Below, in pieces: positions 8,271 through 16,115 of a DNA stretch of 64,000 nt. The position numbers and the translations under genes are program-made. The number at the start of each line of letters is the position of its first letter. The first letter of the stretch is position 1. Under the pieces are notes generated by a model that was given only the letters and a program-made list of their open reading frames with translations, made no database searches and was not told where the DNA came from. The stretch is from LMUY01 sp964235495 (GTDB lineage: Bacteria; Pseudomonadota; Alphaproteobacteria; Acetobacterales; Acetobacteraceae). Where the stretch lies: assembly GCA_964235495.1 (NCBI GenBank), contig CAXSAX010000013.1:1-64000 (forward strand), read 5' to 3'.

Positions 8271-8696
8271 ATGGACGCCCTCCAGGTCACCCCGCGCATC
8301 CGCCTGCAAGGCTCCGACCTGGAGGAGACGTTCATCGCGTCCGCCGGGCCGGGCGGGCAGAACGTCAACAAGGTGGCGACGGCGGTGCAGCTGCGGTTCG
8401 ACGCGGCGCGCTGCCCGGCGCTGAGCCCGGCCGTGCTGCGGCGGCTGGCCACGCTCGCTGGGCGGCGCATGACCAACGAGGGCGTCATCGTCATCGCCGC
8501 CAGCCGCTTCCGCACCCAGGAGCGCAACCGGGCCGACGCGCGCGAGCGGCTGGCCGAGCTGATCCGCGCCGCCGCCGAGCCGCCGGCGTTCCGGGTCAAG
8601 ACCCGCCCCACCCTGGCCAGCAAGCGCCGCCGGCTGGATGCCAAAACGTCACGCGCGGCGGTGAAACGCGGGCGCGCCCGGCCGGACGGGGATTGA
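8271..8696 (+). CDS. arfB: ArfB-type alternative peptidyl-tRNA hydrolase (ribosome rescue)
   Basis: A 141-residue protein of the YaeJ/ArfB class, the usual length. The release-factor GGQ motif is at residues 28-30 (AGPGGQNVNKVAT), which hydrolyses peptidyl-tRNA on stalled ribosomes. The C-terminal tail is strongly basic (KTRPTLASKRRRLDAK, then KRGRARP), as needed to enter the empty mRNA channel. The domain that reads stop codons in RF1/RF2 is absent. The ATG at 8271 lies 10 bases after the preceding stop. A longer frame beginning at 8145 overlaps the lactonase-like gene and lacks family similarity. Confidence in function is high. Confidence 0.92.
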   Translation: MDALQVTPRIRLQGSDLEETFIASAGPGGQNVNKVATAVQLRFDAARCPALSPAVLRRLATLAGRRMTNEGVIVIAASRFRTQERNRADARERLAELIRAAAEPPAFRVKTRPTLASKRRRLDAKTSRAAVKRGRARPDGD

Positions 8697-8757
8697 CGGG
8701 GGACCGGGAGGCGGGCGGCGTGTAGAGAACGCCGGGTCCATCCGGGAGGCTGCTTCG

Positions 8758-10689
8758 GTGTCATTGTCGCGCTCGCTGCTCGGCCGCACGCTCGCCAACC
8801 GGGAGGCGGAGCAGGGCAAGATCGGCGTGCTGGAGGGCGTGCCGTCCATGGGGCTGGACGGGCTCGGCTCCGCCGCCTACGGGCCGGAGGCGGCGCTGAC
8901 GGTGCTGGCGCCGCTGGGCGCGGCCGGCCTGGGCGTCATCGGGCCGGTGACGGCCGTCATCCTGCTGCTGCTGGCGGTGCTGTTCTTCTCGTACTGGCAG
9001 ACCATCGCCGCCTACCCGTCCAACGGCGGCTCCTACACGGTGGCCAAGGAGAACCTGGGCGAGAACGCCGGCCTGCTCGCGGCGGCGGCGCTGATGGTGG
9101 ACTACATGCTGAACGTGGCGGTCGGCATCTCGGCGGGGATCGGCGCCTTCACCTCCGCCGTGCCGGCGCTGCAGCCCTACACGCTGCTGCTCTGCCTGGC
9201 GGTGCTGGGGATGGTGACGCTGGCCAACCTGCGCGGCACCAAGGAGTCCGGGCTGGCGTTCGGCGTGCCGACCTACCTGTTCATCGCTTCCCTGGGCGGC
9301 GTCCTGCTGGTGGGGGCGTGGAAGGCCGCAACGGGCGATGCGGCCCCCGTCATCGCGCCGCCTGCCCTGCCGGCGGCGGCGGCGGCGTCCAGCCTGTGGC
9401 TGCTGCTGCGCACCTTCGCCGCCGGGTGCACGGCGATGACGGGGGTGGAGGCGGTCAGCAACGGCGTCGGCGCGTTCCGCGAGCCCCGCGCCCGCTACGC
9501 CCACGGCACGCTGGCCGCCATCGTGGTCGTGCTCGGGCTGCTGCTGGCCGGCATCGCGTATCTCTGCACCGCCTACCACGTGGGCGCGATGGACCAGACC
9601 AAGCCGGGCTACCAGAGCGTGCTGTCCCAGCTGGTGTCGGCGGTGCACGGGCGCGGCTGGCTGTACGACGTGACGATCGGCAGCGTGCTGGCGGTGCTGT
9701 GCCTGTCGGCCAACACATCGTTCGTGGGGTTCCCCCGGCTGTGCCGCCAGGTGGCGAGCGACGGCTACCTGCCGGTGGCGTTCGCGCTGCCGGGGCGGCG
9801 GCTGGTGTACACGGCCGGCATCCTGTTCCTCGCCGCCGGCGCGGGGCTGCTGCTGGCGGCGTTCGGCGGCATCACCGACCGGCTGATCCCGCTGTTCGCG
9901 GTCGGCGCGTTCCTGTCGTTCAGCTTGTCCCAGTTCGGCATGGCATTCCATTGGCGGCGCAAGGGCGAGGGCCGGGCGGACCAGGCCCGGCTGGCGGTCA
10001 ACGGCGTCGGCGCCGTCGCCACCACGCTGGCCTTGGCGGTGATCCTGGTGGCCAAGTTCACCGAGGGCGCCTGGCTCACCGTGCTGGTGATCCCGGCGAC
10101 GCTGGGGGGGCTGCACCTGGTGCACCGCTACTATGCGGGGCTGGACCGCCAGCTGCTGCAGGACCGGGAGGCGCCGCTGCGCCTGCGCGCGCCGCGCGCC
10201 CCGGCCCTGCTGATCCCGATCAGCCGCTGGGACCGGGTGGCGCAAAAGGCGGTGACGTTCGCCATGGGGCTGTCCTCCGACGTGACCGCGCTGCACTGCA
10301 CCGAGCTGGAAGGCCCGGACGCGGAGGAGCACGAGAAGGGGCTGCGCGGCGAGTGGGAGCACTGCGTGGCCGGCCCGGCGCGGGCGGCGGGGCTGCCGGA
10401 GCCGCTTCTGGTGGTGGAAACGTCGCAGTACCGCAGCGTGCTGGCCCCGTTGCTGCGGCTGATCGCCGAGGCGGACACGCGCGAGCCGGGCCGGCCGGTC
10501 GCCGTCGTGCTGCCGCAGCTGGTCGAGCGGCGCTGGTGGGAGGCGGCGATGCACACGCACCGGGAGCGCCGGCTGCGAGTGGCGCTGCTGCGGGACGCCG
10601 GGCCGGAGTTGGCGGTGATCGGGGTGCCGTGGCAGCTGAACCCGCCTCTGCCGGGGGTGGCGCTGGCGGAGGAGGAAGCGGGGAGCTAG
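8758..10689 (+). CDS. APC-superfamily amino-acid-type permease
   Basis: A 643-residue integral membrane protein with about 12 hydrophobic segments in the first 460 residues and a soluble C-terminal part of about 170 residues. The N-terminus has the APC pattern GLDGLGSAAYGPEAAL (residues 33-48), where the unwound first helix binds substrate, then YPSNGGSYTVAKENLG, the conserved loop after TM2. The C-terminal domain (about 475-640) has alternating strands and helices (ALLIPISRWDRVAQKAV), resembling a cytoplasmic regulatory domain of long APC permeases. A GTG start at 8758 is used. It is convergent with the UbiH-like gene through the palindromic region at 10689-10789. Substrate could be an amino acid or potassium; I cannot tell which. 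Confidence 0.85.
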   Translation: MSLSRSLLGRTLANREAEQGKIGVLEGVPSMGLDGLGSAAYGPEAALTVLAPLGAAGLGVIGPVTAVILLLLAVLFFSYWQTIAAYPSNGGSYTVAKENLGENAGLLAAAALMVDYMLNVAVGISAGIGAFTSAVPALQPYTLLLCLAVLGMVTLANLRGTKESGLAFGVPTYLFIASLGGVLLVGAWKAATGDAAPVIAPPALPAAAAASSLWLLLRTFAAGCTAMTGVEAVSNGVGAFREPRARYAHGTLAAIVVVLGLLLAGIAYLCTAYHVGAMDQTKPGYQSVLSQLVSAVHGRGWLYDVTIGSVLAVLCLSANTSFVGFPRLCRQVASDGYLPVAFALPGRRLVYTAGILFLAAGAGLLLAAFGGITDRLIPLFAVGAFLSFSLSQFGMAFHWRRKGEGRADQARLAVNGVGAVATTLALAVILVAKFTEGAWLTVLVIPATLGGLHLVHRYYAGLDRQLLQDREAPLRLRAPRAPALLIPISRWDRVAQKAVTFAMGLSSDVTALHCTELEGPDAEEHEKGLRGEWEHCVAGPARAAGLPEPLLVVETSQYRSVLAPLLRLIAEADTREPGRPVAVVLPQLVERRWWEAAMHTHRERRLRVALLRDAGPELAVIGVPWQLNPPLPGVALAEEEAGS

Positions 10690-10789
10690 AGCGTCATCCG
10701 ACCAAACGGGGTCACCCGTCGGATAAAGATGCTCGCAAAACATAGGCCCAGAGCATTTTGCGTGCGCCTATCAGCACGGAAAATACTCT
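10689..10789. repeat. Double palindrome between convergent genes (REP/terminator-like)
   Basis: Two imperfect palindromes fill the gap. The first spans 10689-10734: arms gagcgtcatccgac and gtcggataaagatgctc with a 3-base bulge, enclosing a small acggg/cccgt hairpin. The second pairs 10750-10764 with 10775-10789 (agagcattttgcgtg against cacggaaaatactct, 13 of 15 paired). The second arm runs into the stop codon of the UbiH-like gene. AT-rich GC-flanked arms between converging genes suggest a bidirectional terminator or a dispersed repeat. No other copy was seen in this window. Confidence 0.6.
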
Positions 10790-11999
10790 AGGCAAGCGCC
10801 GTGCGGTGCGGCGCGTTCTCCATCAGCAGAGAGCGCACCGTGTCCCTGAACACCGGCAGGTTGCCCAGGCGCAGCGCCGCCGGGCGCGCCAGGCGGGCCG
10901 CCAGCCCCTCCCCCGCATATAGTCTCGCCAGCAGGTTGGTGCCGGCATAGAGCGGCCAGGTTGCTCGGCGGTGGGCGCGCTCGTACTCGCCCAGCAGGCC
11001 CGGCGCCGCGATGTCCTCCCCTCGGGCGGCGGCGGCGCGGATCAGCCCGGCCAGGGTGTCCTGGCCGCGCAGGCCGAGGTTGAAGCCGTGCGCGGTCATC
11101 GGGTTCATGCCGACCGCCGCGTCCCCCACCAGGGCGAAGCGCGGGCCGGCGAAGCGGCGGGCGTAGCAGGTGGCGAGCGGATGCACGTGGCGCGTGCCGG
11201 CCAGCCGCATGGCGCCCAGGCGGCGGCGGGCACGCCGGGTCACCTCCGCGTTGAAGGCGTCCGGCGGCAGGGCGTGCAGGCGGTCGATGGCGGCGCGCGG
11301 CAAGGTCAGCACCAGGGAGGAGCTGCGGCCGTTCATCGGCAGGGTGGCGATGATCTGGCCCTGGCCGAAGCACTCGGTGGCGATGTGGTGGTGGTCGCCG
11401 TCATGCTCCATCCGGCAGACCAGCATGGCGTTGGGGGAGCGGTTGACCTCGGCCGGGATGCCGAACCGCGCCCGCAGCTCGGAAAAGCGCGAGTCGGCCG
11501 CGACCAGCAGGCGGCTGCCCAGCACGGCGCCGTCCGAGAGCGTGACGCGGCAGCCGTCCCGCCCGGCCTGGGCCGCGGTGACGGCGAGGCCGGCGAACAG
11601 CCGCACGTCCGGCCGCGGGCGGACGGCCTGGAACAGCGCGGCGCGGATGCGGTGGTAGGGCACCAGGTTGCCGAGCTCGGCCTCGGCCTGGCCTTGCGCG
11701 TCGTAGCGCAGCGCATAGGGAGAGCCGCCGTTCAGCACGTGGGCCTCGCGCAGCGGCGAGATGTCCGCCGGCGGCAGGCGGTCCCAGGCGCCGAGACCTT
11801 GCAGGATGCGGCGGGACAGGTGGGTCAGCGCGGTCTCGCGGCCATCGAACGCCGGGTCGGCGAGCGCGGCCTCGGGCTGGCGGTCCACCACGGCGATGCG
11901 CAGCCCCGCCCCCGCGAGCGACCCGGCGAGGGCCAGGCCGATGGGGCCGCCGCCCACCACGGTGACGTCGAACGATGTTGGTTTCGTGTTCGGGGGCAT
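10788..11999 (-). CDS. UbiH/UbiF-family FAD-dependent hydroxylase
   Basis: A 403-residue flavoprotein monooxygenase of the UbiH/COQ6 family, which hydroxylates the aromatic ring during ubiquinone synthesis. The FAD Rossmann motif is VTVVGGGPIGLALAGSLAGAG (starting about residue 11). The conserved mid-segment is LVPYHRIRAALFQAV. The second FAD motif is RFALVGDAAVGMNPMTAHGFNLGLRG (about residue 294), with GDAA and the MNP-x-A-x-G-x-N pattern typical of the family. The ATG at 11999 is chosen because the upstream frame is repeat-derived. Which ring position is modified cannot be told, so UbiH, UbiF and UbiI remain alternatives. It stands alone between two repeats. Confidence 0.85.
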   Translation of the reverse strand: MPPNTKPTSFDVTVVGGGPIGLALAGSLAGAGLRIAVVDRQPEAALADPAFDGRETALTHLSRRILQGLGAWDRLPPADISPLREAHVLNGGSPYALRYDAQGQAEAELGNLVPYHRIRAALFQAVRPRPDVRLFAGLAVTAAQAGRDGCRVTLSDGAVLGSRLLVAADSRFSELRARFGIPAEVNRSPNAMLVCRMEHDGDHHHIATECFGQGQIIATLPMNGRSSSLVLTLPRAAIDRLHALPPDAFNAEVTRRARRRLGAMRLAGTRHVHPLATCYARRFAGPRFALVGDAAVGMNPMTAHGFNLGLRGQDTLAGLIRAAAARGEDIAAPGLLGEYERAHRRATWPLYAGTNLLARLYAGEGLAARLARPAALRLGNLPVFRDTVRSLLMENAPHRTALA

Positions 12000-12061
12000 G
12001 AGCGGTGAGATGCCACCGATCGCGAGTGATACTAGAGCAGGGCGCTCCCTCCGGTGGCCTT

Positions 12062-12203
12062 CCAATTGCCTGAAGGAGGCAATTGGAACCTTGGGCCACC
12101 TCCGCCCTGCACCCGCAAGGGAACGAAGTTCCCTTGACCCATGATTTTTATAGCTAGGTGTCCAGAGGACTTCGTCCTCTGGTGGGGTTCGGGGCAAAGC
12201 CCC
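12062..12203 (+). repeat. Composite multi-hairpin intergenic repeat, copy B (with extra hairpin)
   Basis: Copy B has four hairpins: 12062-12086 (10-bp arms ccaattgcct/aggcaattgg, loop GAAGG), 12117-12135 (aagggaac/gttccctt), 12162-12182 (ccagaggac/gtcctctgg, loop TTC) and 12191-12203 (ggggc/gcccc). An AT-rich spacer separates the second and third. The first hairpin is shared only with copy D. The element fills the space between the P450 stop (12224) and the UbiH-like start (11999), 21 bases from the P450 stop. Confidence 0.88.
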
Positions 12204-12223
12204 GAGCTTCACTTGGCCGCCCC

Positions 12224-13471
12224 TCAGGCCCGTGCGGTGATCCGCACCGGCAGCGTCTCGTAGCCCCGCACGAAGGTGGACAGCACCCGGCGCGGCTCGC
12301 CCACCACCTCGATGGCGGCGAAGCGCTTGAGAATCTCCTCCCACACCACCCGCAGCTGCATCTCCGCCAGCCGCTCGCCCACGCAGCGATGGATGCCGAA
12401 GCCGAAGGAAAGGTGCTTCCTAGGCCGGGGGCGGTCGATGATGAAGCGGTCGGCCTGCTCGATGGCGTCCTCGTCGCGGTTGCCCGAGACGTACCACATC
12501 ACCACCCGGTCGCCCTTGCGGATGGTCTGGCCGCCGAACGCGATGTCCCGCGTGGCGGTGCGGCGCATGTGGGCGAGCGGGGTCTGCCAGCGGATGACCT
12601 CCGGCACCAGGGAGGCGATAAGCGCCGGGTCGGCCCGCAGCTTGGCGTATTCGGCCGGATTCTGGTGCAGGGCGAGCACGCTGCCGGTCATGGAGTTGCG
12701 GGTGGTGTCGTTGCCGCCGACGATCAGCAGCACGATGTTGCCGAGCAGTTCCATGGGCTGCATGGCGCGGGTCGAGGGCGCGTGGGCCAGCATGGACACC
12801 AGGTCCGGCGTCGGCGGCTGGTTGACCCGCTGGTTCCACAGCGCGGTGAAGGCGTGCAGGCATTGCAGCAGCTCCGCCTTGCGCGTGTCCTCCGACTCCA
12901 CGATGCCGGATTCGGGCAGCGCGGTGGCCACGTCGGACCACCGGGTCAGCTTGCGGCGCTCGTCCCACGGGAAGTCGAACAGGATGGCCAGCATCTGGGT
13001 CGTGAGCTCGATGGAGACGCGGCTCACCCAGTCGAACGGCTCGCCGACCGGCAACGCGTCCAGCACGGTGGCGGCGCGGCTGCGGATGCTGTCTTCCAGG
13101 TTGGCCAGGTTGGCGGCGGTGAACATGGGGCTGACCACGGCGCGTTGCGCGTCGTGCCGGGGCGGGTCCATAGCGATGAACATGGGCATCGGGAAGTCGG
13201 CCAGCTGGTCCTTCAGGGTGATGCCGCCCAGGCTCACGTCGGACGAGAACGCCTCGGTGTCGCTCTCGACCTGCAGGATATCCTTGTAGCGGGTGATGGA
13301 CCAGTACGGGCCGAACTGGCTGGCGCGGCAGTAATGCACCGGCGCGTCCCGGCGCAGCCGCGCGAAATACGGCCCGATGGCGTCGGCCTGGAACAGGCGC
13401 GGGTTGCCGGGATTGAGGTCGTCCAGCGGGATGCTGTCGGCGTCGGGAGCCGTGTTGCCCGGCATGTCCAT
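12224..13471 (-). CDS. Cytochrome P450, CYP153-like
   Basis: A 415-residue soluble P450. The heme loop is FGFGIHRCVGERLAE with the proximal ligand Cys363. The oxygen-activating I-helix motif is GGNDTTRNS, the ExxR motif is EVIRW, and the meander lies between them. The combination of HYCRASQFGPYWSITRY near the N-terminus, LGGITLKDQ and GGNDTTRNSM resembles CYP153 medium-chain alkane/fatty-acid omega-hydroxylases; this subfamily call is from memory. A start at the ATG at 13471 follows a strong GAGGAGG. CYP153 genes are often next to ferredoxin and ferredoxin-reductase genes; none is present here, so electrons must come from elsewhere. Linalool- or terpene-type hydroxylases are the main alternative. 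Confidence 0.88.
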   Translation of the reverse strand: MDMPGNTAPDADSIPLDDLNPGNPRLFQADAIGPYFARLRRDAPVHYCRASQFGPYWSITRYKDILQVESDTEAFSSDVSLGGITLKDQLADFPMPMFIAMDPPRHDAQRAVVSPMFTAANLANLEDSIRSRAATVLDALPVGEPFDWVSRVSIELTTQMLAILFDFPWDERRKLTRWSDVATALPESGIVESEDTRKAELLQCLHAFTALWNQRVNQPPTPDLVSMLAHAPSTRAMQPMELLGNIVLLIVGGNDTTRNSMTGSVLALHQNPAEYAKLRADPALIASLVPEVIRWQTPLAHMRRTATRDIAFGGQTIRKGDRVVMWYVSGNRDEDAIEQADRFIIDRPRPRKHLSFGFGIHRCVGERLAEMQLRVVWEEILKRFAAIEVVGEPRRVLSTFVRGYETLPVRITARA

Positions 13472-13652
13472 CTTGGGCCTCCTCGCGACCGGTTGGGCCG
13501 CCGCCAGCTTTGACGGAGCCGCCAATCGTCCAGGCAGCCTAACGCGCGAGGGGTTGCAAGCGAAGGTAAATCCGCGGAGCCCGGCTTCGGCCGCGGCCAG
13601 CCTGCTGTGGCACCGTACCAATGCCGGCGGGCCATCCTGAATGTCTGGATCT

Positions 13653-13727
13653 TGGAGCGGGCGAAGGGATTCGAACCCTCGACCCCAACCTTGGCAAGGT
13701 TGTGCTCTACCCCTGAGCTACGCCCGC
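13653..13727 (-). tRNA. tRNA-Gly (anticodon GCC)
   Basis: A complete cloverleaf reads on the minus strand: acceptor GCGGGCG pairing with CGCCCGC, D-arm GCTC/GAGC, anticodon stem CAACC/GGTTG with loop TTGCCAA (anticodon GCC), and T-arm GAGGG/CCCTT (one G-U pair) with TTCGAAT. The terminal CCA is encoded, preceded by discriminator T. It reads GGC and GGT glycine codons, abundant in this genome. It is a single gene, not part of a cluster. Confidence 0.97.
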
Positions 13728-13740
13728 GCTCCGGCGAGGG

Positions 13741-13769
13741 GCTGTAGGCGGGTTCGCGGGCCATTGCAA
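13741..13769 (-). promoter_or_regulatory. Candidate promoter of tRNA-Gly
   Basis: On the minus strand TTGCAA (13769-13764) is followed after 17 bases by TACAGC (13746-13741), giving predicted initiation a few bases before the mature tRNA 5' end at 13727. The -35 box matches five of six consensus positions and the -10 three. Position and spacing are what make it plausible. Confidence 0.35.
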
Positions 13770-13907
13770 GCGTGCGAAAGGCTGGACGCTTGCACGGCGG
13801 GGCGGCATGGTCCGGCCAACCAGCAACCGGGCGCGCTTGCGGGCCGTTGCGGCGGCTACATCTAACCAATTGGCGATGGCTGCGAGCCGTCGCAAAGGGA
13901 AGCAGGC

Positions 13908-14840
13908 ATGGACTCGATCATCGGCCAACCGGCGCAGGGCGCCCAAGCCGCGGCAAGCATCATGGATGCCGACCAGACCACTTTCGTGCGCGACGTGATC
14001 GAAGCGTCGCGCACCGTCCCCGTGCTGGTGGATTTCTGGGCGACCTGGTGCGGCCCGTGCAAGCAGCTGACCCCCACGCTGGAGCGGGTGGTGACGGCGG
14101 CGGCCGGGCGGGTTCGCCTGGTCAAGGTCGATGTGGACAAGAACCGCGCCCTGGTGGAGCAGCTCGCCCGCATCGGGCTGCCCATGCAGTCCATCCCGAC
14201 GGTCGCCGCGTTTTGGCAGGGCCAGATTGCCGACGTGTTCCAGGGCGCGCTGCCGGAAAGCGAGGTCAAGCGCTTTGTGGAGCAGCTGCTCAAGCTGGCC
14301 GGCGGCGCCATGCCGGCGGCGGAGCTGCTGGCGGAGGCGCAGGCCGCGCTGGAGGACGGGCAGCCGCAGGAAGCCGGCGAGCTGTTCAGCGCCGTGCTGG
14401 AGACCGAGCCGGAGAACCCGGCGGCCTGGGGCGGCCTGGTGCGCGCCCTGGTGGCGCTCGACCAGCCGGAGCAGGCGCACGAGGCCCTGGCGCGGGTGCC
14501 GGCCAAGATCGCCGGGCACGCCGACGTGGCGGGCGCCCGCAGCGCCCTGGCCCTGTTCGAGGAAGGGCGGGATGCCGCGGCGGGGCTGACCGCGCTGCAA
14601 CGCCGGGTCGCGGCCAACCCGGCGGACAACGAGGCGCAGTACGAGCTGGCGACCGCGCTGAACGCGGTCGGCGAGCGGGAGCAGGCGGCGGCCGCGCTGC
14701 TGGACATCGTGCGGCGGGACCGCAGCTGGAACGAGGACGCAGCCCGCCTGCAGCTGCTCAAGTTCTTTGAGGCCTGGGGCCATGTGGACCCGGCGACGCT
14801 GGCCGCACGGCGCAAGCTGTCGGCCATGCTGTTCAGCTGA
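13908..14840 (+). CDS. CnoX/YbbN-like thioredoxin-TPR protein
   Basis: A 310-residue two-part protein. Residues 20-135 form a thioredoxin fold with an intact redox site WCGPC (Cys48, Cys51) and the cis-Pro segment SIPTV. Residues 140-310 are helical repeats of TPR type (MPAAELLAEAQAALEDGQPQEAGELF and similar). This architecture is that of CnoX (YbbN), a chaperone-like thioredoxin protecting substrates under hypochlorite stress. E. coli CnoX has lost the CxxC pair, but many alphaproteobacterial members keep it, so this one should be redox-active. It is followed after two bases by the LON-domain gene and then by two overlapping small genes, a run I know from related genomes. Confidence 0.9.
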   Translation: MDSIIGQPAQGAQAAASIMDADQTTFVRDVIEASRTVPVLVDFWATWCGPCKQLTPTLERVVTAAAGRVRLVKVDVDKNRALVEQLARIGLPMQSIPTVAAFWQGQIADVFQGALPESEVKRFVEQLLKLAGGAMPAAELLAEAQAALEDGQPQEAGELFSAVLETEPENPAAWGGLVRALVALDQPEQAHEALARVPAKIAGHADVAGARSALALFEEGRDAAAGLTALQRRVAANPADNEAQYELATALNAVGEREQAAAALLDIVRRDRSWNEDAARLQLLKFFEAWGHVDPATLAARRKLSAMLFS

Positions 14841-14842
14841 CC

Positions 14843-15517
14843 GTGGACGCATCGCCCTCTGGGCCAGGCGGCGGTCTGGGCGGGATGCCGGCAACTCTGC
14901 CGGTGTTCCCGCTCTCCGGCGCCTTGCTGCTGCCCCACGGCAAGCTGCCGCTCAACATTTTCGAGCCGCGCTACAAGGCCATGGTAGAGGACGCGCTGGC
15001 TGACCACCGCATGATCGGCATGATCCAGCCCGATGGCGGCGCCCCGGGGACGGAGGGCGGCCCCGCCCTGTTCGGCGTTGGCTGCGCCGGGCGGCTGTCC
15101 TCCTTCAGCGAGACGGACGATGGCCGCTACCTCATCGCGCTGTCCGGCGTGACCCGGTTCGAGGTGAAGGCGGAGCTGGAGATGCGCCGGGGCTACCGCC
15201 GGGTCGCGGCCGACTACTCGCGCTTCCTGGCCGACCTGGACCCGCCGCCGGACCACCTGCCGGAGCGCGTGGCCCTGCTGACCGCCCTGCGCGCCTACTT
15301 TACCGCCAACGGCTTCGACGCGAATTGGGAGGCCATCGACGAGATGATGGACGACGAATTGGTCACCACGCTCAGCATGGTCTGCCCGTTCGACCCGGTG
15401 GAGCGGCAGGCGTTGCTGGAGGCGGACGACACCTTCGCCCGCGCCGCGACGTTGACCACGCTGCTGCGGATGGGCGCGCACCCGGGCTCGCAGGGCGACG
15501 GGCGGCCGCTCAGTTGA
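14843..15517 (+). CDS. LON peptidase substrate-binding-domain protein (stand-alone)
   Basis: A 224-residue protein containing only the LON N-terminal (substrate-binding) domain, without ATPase or protease domains. The hallmark LPVFPLSGALLLPHGKLPLNIFEPRYKAMVEDAL (around residues 19-52) is present, followed by GRLSSFSETDDGRYLIALSGVTRFEV. The function of stand-alone LON-domain proteins is not established; binding of unfolded substrates is a guess from the family. A GTG start at 14843 lies two bases after the thioredoxin-TPR stop, so the two are co-translated. The stop overlaps the TTG start of the next gene. Confidence 0.88.
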   Translation: MDASPSGPGGGLGGMPATLPVFPLSGALLLPHGKLPLNIFEPRYKAMVEDALADHRMIGMIQPDGGAPGTEGGPALFGVGCAGRLSSFSETDDGRYLIALSGVTRFEVKAELEMRRGYRRVAADYSRFLADLDPPPDHLPERVALLTALRAYFTANGFDANWEAIDEMMDDELVTTLSMVCPFDPVERQALLEADDTFARAATLTTLLRMGAHPGSQGDGRPLS

Positions 15518-15714
15518 GCGACGCCGAGACGACGCCAGCGCCGGTCGAGATCGATCCCCGGCTGCTGGAAATCCTGGTGTGCCCGGTGACCAAGGGCCCG
15601 CTCACCTACGACCGGGCAGCGGGCGAGCTGATCAGCAGCGCCGCTGGGCTGGCCTATCCGGTGCGGGACGGCATTCCCATCATGCTGCCGGACGAAGCCC
15701 GGACCCTGGATTGA
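15514..15714 (+). CDS. Trm112-like (UPF0434/YcaR) small protein
   Basis: A 66-residue protein of the Trm112/UPF0434 family. It has IDPRLLEILVCPVTKGPL at the N-terminus and GLAYPVRDGIPIMLPDEAR at the C-terminus, the two family blocks. Eukaryotic and archaeal Trm112 activates methyltransferases; the bacterial role is less clear. It keeps one Cys in CPVTKG, so a full zinc site is unlikely. The only sensible start is TTG at 15514, overlapping the LON-domain stop by four bases (TTGA). The next gene begins with the same nine bases in the same overlap arrangement. Confidence 0.88.
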   Translation: MSDAETTPAPVEIDPRLLEILVCPVTKGPLTYDRAAGELISSAAGLAYPVRDGIPIMLPDEARTLD

Positions 15715-16115
15715 GCGACCTTGGATCGCCTGGCCTTGGATCAGTGGGCGGTGCGCCCACCGAGATCAGGGTCCGCCGCGCCTCCCGCCGGCTGGAGGTG
15801 GACTTCGCCGGGGGCGTGCAGTTCAGCTACCCGGCAGAATACCTGCGCGTGCTGAGTCCCAGCGCGGAGGTGCAGGGCCACTCCCCTGCCGAGCGGGTGA
15901 CGGTGCCGGGCAAGCGCGAGGTGGGGCTGCGCATGGTGGAGCCGATCGGGCACTACGCCATCCGCATCACCTTCGACGACGGCCACGACACGGGCATCTT
16001 CACCTGGCCCTACCTGCTGGAACTCGGCGAGCAGCAGGAGGCGCGCTGGCAGGCCTACCTGGCCGAGTTGCAGGCCAAGGAGCTCAGCCGGGATCCGGCA
16101 CCCGCACGGCGGTGA
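15711..16115 (+). CDS. DUF971 family protein
   Basis: A 134-residue DUF971 protein, the fold also found at the N-terminus of gamma-butyrobetaine hydroxylase. Visible family blocks are PTEIRVRRASRRLEVDFAGG near the N-terminus, YPAEYLRVLSPSAEVQGH and IGHYAIRITFDDGHDTGIFTWPYL, which ends in the conserved tryptophan. Members are sometimes linked to Fe-S cluster work, but no activity is certain. A TTG start at 15711 overlaps the previous stop (TTGA) and gives a typical N-terminus; a GTG at 15744 is the alternative. The last 32 bases overlap the convergent L,D-transpeptidase gene. Confidence 0.85.
   Translation: MSDLGSPGLGSVGGAPTEIRVRRASRRLEVDFAGGVQFSYPAEYLRVLSPSAEVQGHSPAERVTVPGKREVGLRMVEPIGHYAIRITFDDGHDTGIFTWPYLLELGEQQEARWQAYLAELQAKELSRDPAPARR

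Noticed and set aside
8761..10743. A 660-codon minus-strand frame opposite the APC permease
   Set aside because: Composition is typical of antisense to GC-rich codons (His, Gln, Arg), and the plus strand carries clear permease helices.
13653..13727. Integration site at tRNA-Gly
   Set aside because: No integrase gene or duplicated tRNA 3' end was seen nearby; flanking genes are ordinary chromosomal ones.
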